Below, in pieces: positions 34,583-44,173 of a stretch of DNA of 64,000 bases. The translations under genes and the position numbers were made by a program. This DNA is from Jiella soli (lineage in GTDB: Bacteria > Pseudomonadota > Alphaproteobacteria > Rhizobiales > Rhizobiaceae), in the NCBI RefSeq assembly GCF_020615385.1, contig NZ_JAJAVB010000015.1:77047-141046 (forward strand), given 5' to 3'. Position 1 is the first letter of the stretch; every line of letters starts with the position of its first letter. Below the pieces are notes generated by a model that saw only the letters and a program-made list of their open reading frames with translations, was not told the origin of the DNA and did not search any database.

Positions 34583-35668
34583 TCAGTGTGCCGCTTGGAC
34601 GGCTTTCGCCCCTGGCTCCTTCGCCAGCGCGATCACGTCGGCGGGCGAGAAATAGAGATCGACCTTCTCCCCCGGCACCGGCGGCGGCGCAGCCGGCGAA
34701 TTGAACGTGTCGGCGAGCAGCGTGCCGCCGGCGGAGGAGAGCCTGAGGCGCACGACCGAACCGAGGAAGCTCGTATCTTCGACGCGGCAAGTGAGGCGAT
34801 TGATCCGCTCCGCTGTCTGCTCGAGCTTCACCGCTTCCGGTCGCAGCGCCAGCGTCACCGGGGTTCCCGGTTCGCAGCGTGAGGGCTCGGCTAGCGTGAT
34901 CGGGCAATCTCCGACAGCGACCGTGTGGTCGGACCCAGCAACGCCGTCGACGAGGCTCAGCGTGCCGACGAAGCCGGCGACGAAACGCGTCGCCGGGCGA
35001 TTGTAGATCTCGTAGGGCGTACCGATCTGGTCGGCCCGTCCGGCATTCATGACGACGACTCGATCGGAGATCGACAGCGCCTCCTCCTGGTCGTGCGTTA
35101 CGAAGATGGTGGTGATGCCGAGCCGCTGCTGGATCTGGCGGATCTCCTCGCGCAGCGAGGTGCGGATCTTGGCGTCCAGCGCCGACAGCGGCTCGTCGAG
35201 CAGCAGCACCCGGGGCTGCGGCGCGAGTGCGCGAGCAAGTGCCACGCGCTGCTGCTGGCCGCCCGACATCTGGTAGGGATAGCGGTCGGCGAGATGCGAC
35301 AGCCCGATCAGCGACAGCATCTCCTCGACGCGCGTGCGGATCTGCGCCTTCCCCGCTCCAGTAATCTTCAAGCCGAAGGCGACGTTGTTGAAGACGTTCA
35401 TATTGGGAAACAGCGCATAGGCCTGGAAGACCATGCCGATCCGTCGCCTGTTGGCAGGCCGGTTCGTCACGTCGTCGCCGTCGATCACGATCGAACCGGA
35501 GGACGGCATCTCGAAGCCGGCGACCATGCGCAGGACCGTGGTCTTGCCACAGCCCGACGGGCCGAGCAGCGAGATGAACTCGCCCTTGCGGATCGACAGG
35601 TCGAATTTCTTCACGACGGTGTTGGCGCCAAAGCTCTTGCTGACGGCGTCGATCCTCAGAAAGCTCAT
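34583..35668 (-). CDS. ABC transporter ATP-binding protein, Fe/polyamine/phosphonate type
   Basis: 361 residues. Walker A GPSGCGKTT, Q-loop FQAYALFPN, signature MSGGQQQRVALARA, Walker B VLLLDEPLSALDAK and VTHDQEEA are intact. A TOBE domain (about 285-355; LALRPEAVKL) follows, so it belongs to the PotA/FbpC/AfuC class. Its ATG overlaps the stop of the upstream permease (ATGA). It is the last gene of a binding protein-permease-permease-ATPase operon. Confidence 0.89.
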   Translation of the reverse strand: MSFLRIDAVSKSFGANTVVKKFDLSIRKGEFISLLGPSGCGKTTVLRMVAGFEMPSSGSIVIDGDDVTNRPANRRRIGMVFQAYALFPNMNVFNNVAFGLKITGAGKAQIRTRVEEMLSLIGLSHLADRYPYQMSGGQQQRVALARALAPQPRVLLLDEPLSALDAKIRTSLREEIRQIQQRLGITTIFVTHDQEEALSISDRVVVMNAGRADQIGTPYEIYNRPATRFVAGFVGTLSLVDGVAGSDHTVAVGDCPITLAEPSRCEPGTPVTLALRPEAVKLEQTAERINRLTCRVEDTSFLGSVVRLRLSSAGGTLLADTFNSPAAPPPVPGEKVDLYFSPADVIALAKEPGAKAVQAAH

Positions 35669-36492
35669 GGCGTAACCCTCCTGGCTGACTTGATGGCCGG
35701 TCTTGGAAGAAGTCGCCGGCCCGGCTTCCTGGCGGCGAAAAGCTGCATCAGCACCATGCAGGCCCAGATGAGGGCGAAGGACATGATGGCGAGCGCCGCC
35801 GGCTCATAGGCGCGGTCCTGGCCGATCTGGACGAGATAGGGACCGAAGGCCGGCCTGTTGAGAAGGCTTGCGATGACGAATTCGCCGAACGAGATGGAAA
35901 ATGTCAGGAAGGCGCCGGAGACGATCGCGGCGCGGACATTCGGGAAGATCACGCCGGCAATGGTGCGAAGCCGGGACGCCCCGAGGCTCTCGGCGGCCTC
36001 GGTCAGGGTCGTGATGTCGATCGCCGCCATGCCGTTGTCGACCGACCGATACATGTAGGGAAGCGACAGGACGACGTAGCCGGCCACGAGCAGGACGTTT
36101 GTGCCGGTGTTGCTCATCGTGAACGGCAGGATCGAATCAGACCCGAACAGCCGGATATAGCCGAAGACCAGGACGACCGGCGGGATGATCAGCGGCATCA
36201 GGCTGATGAACTCGACCAGCGGCCGCAGCCGGGGCAGCTTCAGCCGCACCCAATAGGCCGTTGGAACGACGATCAGGATGCCGACCACGATCGCCGCGAG
36301 CGAGGCGACCGCCGAGAAGCTGACCGTGGCGAAGAAGACCTCGCTGTTGAAGACCGACCGGTAGGCCTCGAAGCTCCACGTTCCGCGGATCATCTGCAGC
36401 GAGAACTGGAAGGTCGCATAGAGCGGGATCAGGAAGTAGGAGGCCGTCAGGGCGACGATCAGCGTCGACAGAAGCGGGAACGACTTCTTCAC
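35665..36492 (-). CDS. ABC transporter permease, PotC/FbpB-like second subunit
   Basis: 275 residues from a GTG at 36492 that overlaps the stop of the preceding permease (GTGA); GAGAGGTGG lies upstream. Six membrane helices are visible. The EAA loop reads TLTEAAESLGASRLRTIAGVIFPNVRAA. Its basic C-terminus (KPGRRLLPRPAIKSARR) overlaps the ATPase gene by four bases, so the four genes are tightly coupled. Confidence 0.88.
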   Translation of the reverse strand: MKKSFPLLSTLIVALTASYFLIPLYATFQFSLQMIRGTWSFEAYRSVFNSEVFFATVSFSAVASLAAIVVGILIVVPTAYWVRLKLPRLRPLVEFISLMPLIIPPVVLVFGYIRLFGSDSILPFTMSNTGTNVLLVAGYVVLSLPYMYRSVDNGMAAIDITTLTEAAESLGASRLRTIAGVIFPNVRAAIVSGAFLTFSISFGEFVIASLLNRPAFGPYLVQIGQDRAYEPAALAIMSFALIWACMVLMQLFAARKPGRRLLPRPAIKSARRVTP

Positions 36493-37406
36493 TTGTGCCA
36501 CCTCTCGGCGCGGGTGCGCAGGATCAGGTAGATCGTGTTCGATACCGCCATGATCACGACCATGCCGACCGCGAGCGCATAGCCGAGATTGGGATTGTAG
36601 AGCACGTTGCCCTGGATCTGCTGGAACAGGACGATCGGCACCACCGCGAAGCGCGAACCGGTCAACGCATAGACGGTGGCAAGCGTGCCGAAAGCGTTGG
36701 CGAAGAGCAGGAGGAAACAACCGAGGATCGAAGGCGTCAGCACCGGGAGCGCCACCTTCTGCCAGTACTGGCCCCGGCTGGCGCCGAGGATTTCCGCCGC
36801 CTCGCGCCATTCCTGCTTCAGCCCGTCGAGCGCCGGCGCCACGATCAACAGCATCAGCGGCATCTGGAAATAGAGATAGGTGAGCGCGACGCCCCAAAAG
36901 GAGAACAGGTTGAAGCCCGCGCCGTAGAGATTGAAGCCGAAGACGTCGCGCAGCACCACGGTCACGAGCCCGATGCGGCCGAGCGTCGCGATGAAGGCGA
37001 AGGCGAGCGGAATGCCCGCGAAGTTGGACGCGACGCCCGAGAACGTCATGAAGACCGGCCGGATCCAGCGCGGCAACCCGCCGAGGATCACCGCATAGCC
37101 AAGGAGGACGCCGGTGACTGTGCCGAGCAGCGCCGAGACGAGGCTAAGCCGGATCGACAGCGAGTAGGCCGCCATGATGTTCGGCGTCGTCAGCTCGGCG
37201 AAGTTGCGGAGCGTGAATTCTCCGGCGGAATTCTGGAATGCGCCGGTGATCAGATAGAGGATCGGCAGGAACAGAAACAGAAGGGCGAACAGGAAGAACG
37301 GCAGGAGTCCCAGCCAGCTTCCGCCCAGTCCGCGCACGATACTGGGAAACAAGCCGGGAAAGATCGGTCGCGTTTCCTCTCGTGCCACTGTCTCCTCGGT
37401 CGTCAT
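36489..37406 (-). CDS. ABC transporter permease, PotB-like first subunit
   Basis: 305 residues with a cytoplasmic N-terminus and six predicted membrane helices beginning near residue 32. The EAA loop reads EWREAAEILGASRGQYWQKVALPVLTPSI. Spacing to the solute-binding protein gene is 84 bases. It forms the channel with the next gene. Confidence 0.88.
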   Translation of the reverse strand: MTTEETVAREETRPIFPGLFPSIVRGLGGSWLGLLPFFLFALLFLFLPILYLITGAFQNSAGEFTLRNFAELTTPNIMAAYSLSIRLSLVSALLGTVTGVLLGYAVILGGLPRWIRPVFMTFSGVASNFAGIPLAFAFIATLGRIGLVTVVLRDVFGFNLYGAGFNLFSFWGVALTYLYFQMPLMLLIVAPALDGLKQEWREAAEILGASRGQYWQKVALPVLTPSILGCFLLLFANAFGTLATVYALTGSRFAVVPIVLFQQIQGNVLYNPNLGYALAVGMVVIMAVSNTIYLILRTRAERWHK

Positions 37407-37490
37407 CGCGTCCCGATTCCCCTTCCTGCCGAAACATGGAACGGACGCCGGCGGCAGGCCGGCGTCCGAATGATCGCTTTCGGGCGAGGC

Positions 37491-38600
37491 TTACTGCGCA
37501 CCCATTTCCTTGCCCCAGCTGTCGGCGACGACCGCCTTGGCCGCCGACTGTTCGTCGAGGGTCGGGAAGATCGCCTTGGCATAGGCCTCGGGCGCCGGCA
37601 TGTTCGCCAGAAGATCCTGCGGGATCTTCTTGTTGGCGGCGAGGTCGTTGAAGCGGATCGGGTGGCAATAGCCCTTCAGCCAGCCAAGCTGGCCTTCGTC
37701 CGAATAGAGATACTCCATCCAGAGCTTCGCCGCGTTCGGATGCGGCGCATAGGCCGAGATCGCCTGGACATAGACGCCGGCGATCACCGAGTCGGAGGGG
37801 ATGACGACATCCATCGGCGGGTTGCCGGCGAGCTTGTCGCGCATCGCGAGGACGTTGTAGTCCCAGTCGAACAGGATCGGCGTCGTGCCCTGCGCCATGT
37901 TCTGGGCCGAGCCGTTCACCGGCACGAAATTGCCGTTCTCCTTGAGGTCCTTGAAGAAGGCGATGCCCTTCTCGGCCGCCTCGGCACCGTCCTTGGCGCC
38001 TTCGGCAACGCCGGCGCCATAGACCGTCATCATCGTCGAATTGCCGGTGCGCGGATCACCGGGAATGGCGACGGAATTGGCGTATTTGGAATCCTTCAGA
38101 TCGGCGAAGCTCTGCGGCACCTCCTGGACGATGTCCTTGTTCACGCCCATGGCGAGGACGCCGTAATAGTCGCCGTACCAGTAGCCCTCGGGATCCTTGG
38201 CGGAATCCGGGATCGAATCCCAGGTCGAGACCTTATAGGGAGCGAGCAGGCCGTCTTTCTTGGCGGCCGGACCGAAGGACAGGCCGACATCGATGACATC
38301 GGGCGCCTGCGGGCCGGTATTGCCCTTGTTGGCCTTGATTGCCTCGATCTCGTCGCCGGAACCGGCGTTCGGGTTGAGTTCGTTGACGGTGAGACCATAC
38401 TTCTTCTTGAAGCCTTCGATCACGTCGCCATAACCGCACCAGTCATGCGGAAGCGCGATGGTGGTCAGTTGGCCTTCCTTCTTGGCGGCCGCCACGAGTT
38501 CGTCCATGGACATGGAGTCGGCGGCCCGGGCCTGCACCAGGCAGGTCGAGAACGACAGGACCGCAGCGAGAGCCACAGTGCGCTTACGAAGCTTGATCAT
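37491..38600 (-). CDS. ABC transporter substrate-binding protein, PotD/FbpA-like
   Basis: 369 residues from the ATG at 38600, with GAGAGG eight bases upstream. A Sec signal peptide (MIKLRKRTVALAAVLSFSTCLVQARAAD) precedes a periplasmic binding fold: MDELVAAAKKEGQLTTIALPHDWCGYGDVIEGFKKKYG, PDVIDVGLSFG, GYWYGDYYGVLAMGVNK, NAAKLWMEYLYSDEGQ. The DELVAAAKKEG opening is common to iron, thiamine, 2-aminoethylphosphonate and polyamine binders. The lack of the Tyr pair of iron binders and presence of HDWCGY leave the ligand open. Confidence 0.87.
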   Translation of the reverse strand: MIKLRKRTVALAAVLSFSTCLVQARAADSMSMDELVAAAKKEGQLTTIALPHDWCGYGDVIEGFKKKYGLTVNELNPNAGSGDEIEAIKANKGNTGPQAPDVIDVGLSFGPAAKKDGLLAPYKVSTWDSIPDSAKDPEGYWYGDYYGVLAMGVNKDIVQEVPQSFADLKDSKYANSVAIPGDPRTGNSTMMTVYGAGVAEGAKDGAEAAEKGIAFFKDLKENGNFVPVNGSAQNMAQGTTPILFDWDYNVLAMRDKLAGNPPMDVVIPSDSVIAGVYVQAISAYAPHPNAAKLWMEYLYSDEGQLGWLKGYCHPIRFNDLAANKKIPQDLLANMPAPEAYAKAIFPTLDEQSAAKAVVADSWGKEMGAQ

Positions 38601-39076
38601 TGGAAAAACCTCTCGGGGCCGGTTGCCGATTGCGGCAACGGCGCGAATGAACTCGTCTCCACAGGAGCGTCGGCCACCTAGCACCGGTCGATGACAGTTG
38701 CGTGTCGTCACCATTCGGCCCCGAGCATGGCTGGAGCAGCGGATCTCCCGGTTCTTCCAATGCCGGCTCTGATAGCGCGACTTCTCGATTGTCCGGAGCC
38801 AGGAGTCGCACCCTCTTCCGGCCCCACAGGCGGCACGTCTTCCTCGATGATCTGCAGACGGTCATAGGACCGATTTCTCAGCCTGCAATTGTTCCCGGCT
38901 TGCCTGTCAAGCAAGCTTGACGTAGCGTTCGTACACCCTCGCGGTCGGGCATCCGGCGCGGGGCCGGCCGGAGCACGATGGGGCTGCTCCCAACGACTTC
39001 ATCGTGCTTCGGCATTCTCGCCCGTTGGTTCGTCGCTGGCCGTCCATCCGGCGAGGCGAACCGGGTCCGTTGCTTC
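38601..39076. other. 476-bp divergent region between the ABC operon and the FAD oxidoreductase
   Basis: No gene supported. It contains a perfect palindromic site at 38906-38921. The sequence between about 38940 and 39076 could extend the FAD protein's frame upstream, but codon use and the absence of homology-like sequence argue against that. Confidence 0.45.
38906..38921. promoter_or_regulatory. 16-bp palindrome GTCAAGCAAGCTTGAC
   Basis: Perfect seven-base arms (GTCAAGC/GCTTGAC) around AA, between two divergent transcription units. It is an operator candidate for the importer operon or the FAD gene; the regulator is unknown. Confidence 0.42.
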
Positions 39077-40264
39077 ATGCGCAGCCGTATGACGTCCGCC
39101 ACTCCTGACCCGACGAACCTCGTTCTCGTCGGCGGCGGCCACGCCCATCTCTTCGTGCTGCGCGCCTTCGGCCTCGACCCGCTGCCGGGTGTCCGTCTGA
39201 CACTGATCGCCAAGGAAGCGCATGCGGCCTATTCCGGCATGCTGCCGGGCGTCCTCGCCGGCACCTATCGACCGGAGGACGGGCAGATCGATCTCGCCCG
39301 GCTCGCCGACTTCGCCGGCGCGGCGTTCGTTCACGACGAGGCGTTAACGCTCGACCGCGAGGCGCGCGCGGTGGTCACGCGGGAAGGTGCGCGCTTTCCG
39401 TATGACATCCTGTCGATCGACGTCGGCATCGTGCCGGACGTCGCGGCGATCGAGGGCGCGCGCGAAAATGCCCTGCTCGTGAAGCCGATTTCGCGGCTCC
39501 TGAGCAGGTGGCAGGATGAGGCGGGCCGGGATCGGGGAGATGCGGCTCCAAGCGGCGCTGTCGTCATCGGCGGCGGGCCGGCCGGGTTCGAACTCGCCTT
39601 CGCGCTCAGGCGACGCTTCTCTGGCCTCAGCCCCTCACGAGGGAATCGACAGACAGCTCTTACGCTTGTCTCCGGGCCTCACCTCCTCTCCGGCCTGCCG
39701 AAACGCGCGCGGCACCTGGCACGTCGCGCCCTTGCGGAAGCGGATATCGCTCTGGTCGAGGGACCGCCGGCAAAGGCCGTTGCACGCGACCGGGTCGAAC
39801 TTGAGGACGAGCGCAGCCTGGCGAGCAGCCTCACCCTCGTTGCGACCGCGGCCCGCCCGCCCGCGTTTCTGCGCGAATCGGGTCTGGCGGTCGACGAAAA
39901 GGGATATCTCAAGGTCTCGCCGACGCTTCAAGTCGAGGGCTCGCCGACGGTCTTTGCCGCGGGCGACTGCGTGACGCTGCTCGGTCAGGAGCGGCCGAAG
40001 GCCGGCGTCTTCGCCGTCCGCGAAGGAGCGGTCCTCGCGGACAATCTTCGGCGGGCCTTGACCGGGCGAAACCTCCGGCACTACCGCGCCCAGAGTCGAT
40101 TCCTCGTGATTCTGACGCTCGGCAATGGCGAGGCGATCGCCGCGCGCAACGGCGTTGCCATCCGCTCTCGCCTCGCCTGGTGGTGGAAGGACAGGATCGA
40201 CCGGAGCTTCGTGCACCAGTTCGGCGGCGGCCTGCCGGAGCGCCCCCCTGAGGATGCGTCCTGA
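39077..40264 (+). CDS. FAD-dependent NADH dehydrogenase-like oxidoreductase, SelD-associated family
   Basis: 395 residues from the ATG at 39077 (39089 is an alternative; no strong ribosome site for either). The N-terminal FAD motif LVLVGGGHAHLFVLRAFG, the AYSGMLPGVLAGTYRPEDGQIDL segment, the second dinucleotide motif VVIGGGPAGFELAFAL and the VFAAGDCVTL FAD-binding strand identify the family that is often fused to, or adjacent to, selenophosphate synthetase SelD. Here the SelD half is absent and no sel gene is nearby. Its Thr/Ser-rich insert near SPSRGNRQTALTL is unusual. The role is unknown; quinone or sulfur/selenium redox chemistry is plausible. Confidence 0.8.
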   Translation: MRSRMTSATPDPTNLVLVGGGHAHLFVLRAFGLDPLPGVRLTLIAKEAHAAYSGMLPGVLAGTYRPEDGQIDLARLADFAGAAFVHDEALTLDREARAVVTREGARFPYDILSIDVGIVPDVAAIEGARENALLVKPISRLLSRWQDEAGRDRGDAAPSGAVVIGGGPAGFELAFALRRRFSGLSPSRGNRQTALTLVSGPHLLSGLPKRARHLARRALAEADIALVEGPPAKAVARDRVELEDERSLASSLTLVATAARPPAFLRESGLAVDEKGYLKVSPTLQVEGSPTVFAAGDCVTLLGQERPKAGVFAVREGAVLADNLRRALTGRNLRHYRAQSRFLVILTLGNGEAIAARNGVAIRSRLAWWWKDRIDRSFVHQFGGGLPERPPEDAS

Positions 40265-40468
40265 CGCGCGCGAGGCCCCGCCATCTCGTCACGGCAGGCA
40301 CGAGAGTTGCTGCTTTATGGCAGTACGTCGGACGAGCCGGCAAAACTGACATTCGTCAGCGCGGCTGGACGCTGTACGCGCTCCCGGCACGGCGATAAGG
40401 ATGATCGCGCCACCGTTTCTGTCGCAGTGGCGTCCTGGCCTCTCCTTCTGTCGCGTGCAGCGCCTTCC

Positions 40469-43048
40469 ATGACCGTTTCCACCATCGTCGTCCTCGTCGC
40501 ATCGCTCGTGACATTCGGTGCGCTCGCCCGCCCGGTCGCGGACTGGCTGCGCCTGCCTGTCTCGATCATCCTGGCGCTCGGCGGCGCGACGCTCGGCTTC
40601 GCCTGTCTTTATTCGATCGCCCATCCCGGCACGCTTCTGCCGACCGAATTCGCCACGGTGATCGCCGACCTGCCGATCGGGTCGAGCCTGTTTCTCTACG
40701 TCTTCCTGCCGACGCTCATCTTCCAGGCTTCGCTCGAAGTCGACGTTCACCGCGTCCGCGAGGATCTCATCCCGATCGTACTCCTCGCACTCGTTGCGGT
40801 CGTCGTTGCGACTTTCGGCGTCGCGGCGGCACTGTGGCCCTTCTCGGGCATGCCGCTCGTCGCCTGCCTCCTCCTTGCATCGCTGATCGCCACCACCGAC
40901 CCCGTCGCCGTCATCGCCATCTTCAAGGATGTCGGCGCACCCGAGCGCCTGACGCGTCTCGTCGAGGGCGAAAGCCTGTTCAACGACGCTGCGGCGATCT
41001 CGCTCTTCCTGCTCTTTTCCGCCTCGCTGATCGCACCGGCGAGCGTCACGACGTCGCGCATCGTCTCCGACCTTCTCCTCCTGCCGATCGGCGGCGCGGT
41101 CGTCGGCTTCCTTGCGGCGCAGCTCACGATCCAGCTCCTGGCGTTGATCGGCGAAGACCGGGTCACTGCCGTCTCGCTGAGCCTCGCCCTGCCCTATCTC
41201 GCCTTCTGGGTCTGCGAACAAGTGTTCGACGTTTCCGGCGTCATCGCCGTCGCGAGCGCGGGCGTCACCCTCGCCTCGCTTGCGCCCGGCCGCGTGACGA
41301 ACGGCACCTGGCGCTACCTGTGCACCAGCTGGGAGCAGCTCGCTTCCTGGTCGTCGATCCTGATCTTTGTCCTCGCCTCGCTGCTGGTGCCGCGGCTGAT
41401 CTCGGACATCGACCCCTACGACTTCGTCCTGCTCGCCATCGTCTTCCTTGCCGCGATCGGCACCAGGGCGCTGATCCTCTTCGTGCTGCTGCCGGTCTTG
41501 ACGCGGGTCGGCCTGCGCTCGCCGCCGGTCCCGCTCAGATACCGGGTCGTCGTGCTGTGGGGCGGCCTGCGCGGCTCGGTGACGCTGGCGCTGGCGCTGG
41601 CGGTGACCGAGAATGCGGCGGTGCCGCGCGATATCGCGGCTTTCGTCGCGACGCTCGCCACCGGGTTCACGCTCGTGACGCTGTTCGTCCAGGGCACGAC
41701 CCTGCGCCTCCTCATCCAGTCGCTCGGCCTCAACCGACTGAGCGGCGTGGACCGCGCGGTTCGCGACATCGCCCTCAATTTCGCTGCCGGCCGGGTGGCG
41801 AAGGTCACCGGCGAAATGGCCGGCCGGTTCGAGAACCGGAGGGGCCCCGGAGAGCCGGCGGCGCCCGTCGCCGCGTCCGAATCCGGCATGGCGGAACGCC
41901 CGGGCGGCGGGGCGGACGCCGCAGGCCTTCCCGAAGCCGAGAAGGTGTCGATCGCGCTGGTCTCTCTCAGCGCGCAGGAGCGCGAATGCGTGCTCGACCA
42001 TTTCGCCAGGGGCACGGTTGCGCCGGCGATCGCCCGCCGGCTCGCAAGCGAAACCAAGCGGCGCCTCGATCTCGCCCGGCAGGCAGGCCTGGACGGCTAT
42101 CGCGCCTCCGTCGCCCAGGAAACCGAACTCGCCCCCGGCGATCACCTTGCCTATTCGGCGCAGCGCCGGCTCGGCATCAGCCGACCGCTTGCGGCGCGCC
42201 TCGCGACCCGCTTCGAGACGCTGATCGAGACCGACCTCGTCCTGACCGAGCTCGTCCGCTTCGTCGGCGCGGAGCTGAAGCCGGTGCTCGGCGCCGCGAC
42301 GGCGGATCTCGTAGTCTCCGCACTCGCCGAGCGCGCTGCCCGGATCGAGCGGGAACTCGCCGCGGTGCGTCTGCAATTTCCAGCCTATGTCGCCGAACTC
42401 GAGAGGGGCTTCGTCGAACGGTCGGCGCGGGCACGCGAGGCGCAGGAGATCTCGAGGTTGCGGATGTCCGGCCTGATCAGCCTGGAGGTCGAGCGCGACC
42501 TTCTGGCGGGCCTTGCGGAACGCGAGCGCAGGTCGCGCCGGCGCCCGGCCCTCGATCTCGAACTCGACACGATGGTGCTGATCGAGCGCAGCGATCTCTT
42601 CGCTCACCTGTCCGTAGCTCATCGGGCGAACCTTGCCCGGATGACGCGGCCCGTCTTCGCCGCGCCGGGGATGCGGATTATCGCCCGGGGAGACGTGGGC
42701 ACCGAGGCCTATTTCATCGCGTCGGGCGCGGTGGAGATCGACACCGGCTCGGGCATCCATCGCCTCGGCCGCGGCGACGTCGTCGGTGAGATGGCGCTTC
42801 TGTTCGACATGCGGCGTCAGGCGGACGTCGTTGCGATCGCCTATTGCAGCCTTTTGCGGCTGTCGGTGTCGGACTTCCGGCGCTTCCTCGCGCTCGACCC
42901 CAAGATGCGGGCGACGATCGAGACGATCGCGCGTCAGCGCCTCGGGGCGAATGCGGCCAGCGCCGCCGGTTCGCCGACGCGCAGTTCCGAAGATCCTCTG
43001 TCCGCGGACTCGATGAACCCGACGCAATCAGCGCCGGCCATCAGCTGA
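40469..43048 (+). CDS. CPA1-family Na+/H+ antiporter with C-terminal cyclic-nucleotide-binding domain
   Basis: 859 residues from the ATG at 40469. The N-terminal half (about 1-420) has 11-12 membrane helices and the CPA1 ion-site region ATTDPVAVIAIFKDVGAPERLTRLVEGESLFNDAAAISLF, plus LWGGLRGSVTLALAL. About 300 charged, helical residues follow (RRLDLARQAGLDGY, FVERSARAREAQEISRLR). The C-terminal barrel (about 705-825) reads GTEAYFIASGAVEI, GDVVGEMALLFDMRRQADVVA, with the Glu and Arg needed to bind a cyclic-nucleotide phosphate. The architecture matches plant SOS1-like and bacterial NhaP-type exchangers. Probably gates Na+ or K+/H+ exchange by cyclic nucleotides. Confidence 0.88.
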   Translation: MTVSTIVVLVASLVTFGALARPVADWLRLPVSIILALGGATLGFACLYSIAHPGTLLPTEFATVIADLPIGSSLFLYVFLPTLIFQASLEVDVHRVREDLIPIVLLALVAVVVATFGVAAALWPFSGMPLVACLLLASLIATTDPVAVIAIFKDVGAPERLTRLVEGESLFNDAAAISLFLLFSASLIAPASVTTSRIVSDLLLLPIGGAVVGFLAAQLTIQLLALIGEDRVTAVSLSLALPYLAFWVCEQVFDVSGVIAVASAGVTLASLAPGRVTNGTWRYLCTSWEQLASWSSILIFVLASLLVPRLISDIDPYDFVLLAIVFLAAIGTRALILFVLLPVLTRVGLRSPPVPLRYRVVVLWGGLRGSVTLALALAVTENAAVPRDIAAFVATLATGFTLVTLFVQGTTLRLLIQSLGLNRLSGVDRAVRDIALNFAAGRVAKVTGEMAGRFENRRGPGEPAAPVAASESGMAERPGGGADAAGLPEAEKVSIALVSLSAQERECVLDHFARGTVAPAIARRLASETKRRLDLARQAGLDGYRASVAQETELAPGDHLAYSAQRRLGISRPLAARLATRFETLIETDLVLTELVRFVGAELKPVLGAATADLVVSALAERAARIERELAAVRLQFPAYVAELERGFVERSARAREAQEISRLRMSGLISLEVERDLLAGLAERERRSRRRPALDLELDTMVLIERSDLFAHLSVAHRANLARMTRPVFAAPGMRIIARGDVGTEAYFIASGAVEIDTGSGIHRLGRGDVVGEMALLFDMRRQADVVAIAYCSLLRLSVSDFRRFLALDPKMRATIETIARQRLGANAASAAGSPTRSSEDPLSADSMNPTQSAPAIS

Positions 43049-43080
43049 AGGCCGGCGTCCGGTCCCCGTGTTCAGACTGG

Positions 43081-44103
43081 TCAGTCGGCGGCAGGCGAGG
43101 AGATGTTGCGAAGCGGCGGCTCGGCGCCCTGCGTCTTCTCGACATGGCCGCCGAAGCCCTTGCGCATGGCGGACAGGATGCGGTCGGCGAAGCTGTGCTC
43201 CTGGCGGGAGCGGAAGCGCTCATAGAGCGCAGCGGACAAGACGTTCGCGGGCACGGCTTCCTCGATCGCCGCATTGATCGTCCAGCGTCCCTCGCCGGAA
43301 TCCGAGACATAGCCGGAGAAATCTCCGAGGCCCGGATCTTCCACCAGTGCAGCGGCGGTCAGGTCGAGCAGCCAGGACGTCACAACGCTGCCGCGGCGCC
43401 ACACCTCCGCCACTTCGGCGACGTCGATCTCGAGCCGCTCATGCGCAGGCAGATTGTCGCTGGCGGCGTTCTTCAGGATGTCGAAGCCCTCGGCATAGGC
43501 CTGCATCAGCCCATATTCGATGCCGTTGTGGACCATCTTGACGAAGTGGCCGGCGCCGTTGCCCCCGGCGTGGATGTAGCCTTCCTCGGACCGCGCTCCC
43601 GCACCCGTCCGGCCCGGTGTTCGCGGCACATCTCCGCGACCGGGCGCCAGGGCCTCGAAGATCGGATCCAGATGGTCCACGACCGATTTCTCGCCGCCGA
43701 TCATCATGCAGTAGCCGCGCTCGAAGCCCCAGATGCCGCCGCTGGTTCCGACGTCCACATAGGAGATGCCGCGCTCTGACAGTTCGCCGGCGCGGCGGAT
43801 GTCGTCCTTCCAGAAGCTGTTGCCGCCGTCGATCAGCATGTCGCCCGGGCTGAGGAGATCGGCGAGCTCCTGGACCGTCGCCTCGGTGATCTCGCCTGCC
43901 GGCAGCATGATCCAGATGGCGCGCGGACTGTCGAGCTTGGTCACCATGTCCGCAAGGTCGGAAGCGCCCGTCGCGCCAGCCGAGCCGAGTTCCGTCACCG
44001 CTTCCGAACGTCGGTCGTAGACGACCGTCTCGTGGCCGCGGCTGATCAGCCTGCGCGCGATGTTTCCGCCCATCCGGCCAAGACCCACGATTCCGATCCG
44101 CAT
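43081..44103 (-). CDS. gnd: 6-phosphogluconate dehydrogenase, decarboxylating, short form
   Basis: 340 residues from the ATG at 44103 (AAAGGA upstream). It has the N-terminal dinucleotide motif [44 protein letters not shown] and the catalytic region [22 protein letters not shown] with its Lys and His. This is the YqeC-type single-domain form (about 300-340 residues) rather than the 470-residue enterobacterial enzyme. It oxidatively decarboxylates 6-phosphogluconate to ribulose 5-phosphate. A 14-bp palindrome lies upstream. Converges on the antiporter gene. Confidence 0.88.
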   Translation of the reverse strand: MRIGIVGLGRMGGNIARRLISRGHETVVYDRRSEAVTELGSAGATGASDLADMVTKLDSPRAIWIMLPAGEITEATVQELADLLSPGDMLIDGGNSFWKDDIRRAGELSERGISYVDVGTSGGIWGFERGYCMMIGGEKSVVDHLDPIFEALAPGRGDVPRTPGRTGAGARSEEGYIHAGGNGAGHFVKMVHNGIEYGLMQAYAEGFDILKNAASDNLPAHERLEIDVAEVAEVWRRGSVVTSWLLDLTAAALVEDPGLGDFSGYVSDSGEGRWTINAAIEEAVPANVLSAALYERFRSRQEHSFADRILSAMRKGFGGHVEKTQGAEPPLRNISSPAAD

Positions 44104-44159
44104 CGCTCGTTCCTTTCGCATTCGCCGCGACTTGCCGCGCCTGCGAAGAGGATAGGGCC

Positions 44160-44173
44160 ATCTTTCGAAAGAT
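44160..44173. promoter_or_regulatory. 14-bp palindrome ATCTTTCGAAAGAT upstream of gnd
   Basis: Perfect 14-base palindrome 57 bases upstream of the gnd start, in the 239-base gap between gnd and the DUF892 gene (whose stop is at 44343). Candidate operator; regulator unknown. Confidence 0.38.

Noticed and set aside
40289..43027. A 912-codon open frame on the minus strand opposite the antiporter gene
   Set aside because: High-GC third-position bias makes long antisense frames common here; its translation is Arg/Asp/Gln-rich low complexity, and the plus-strand frame has clear CPA1 and cNMP motifs.
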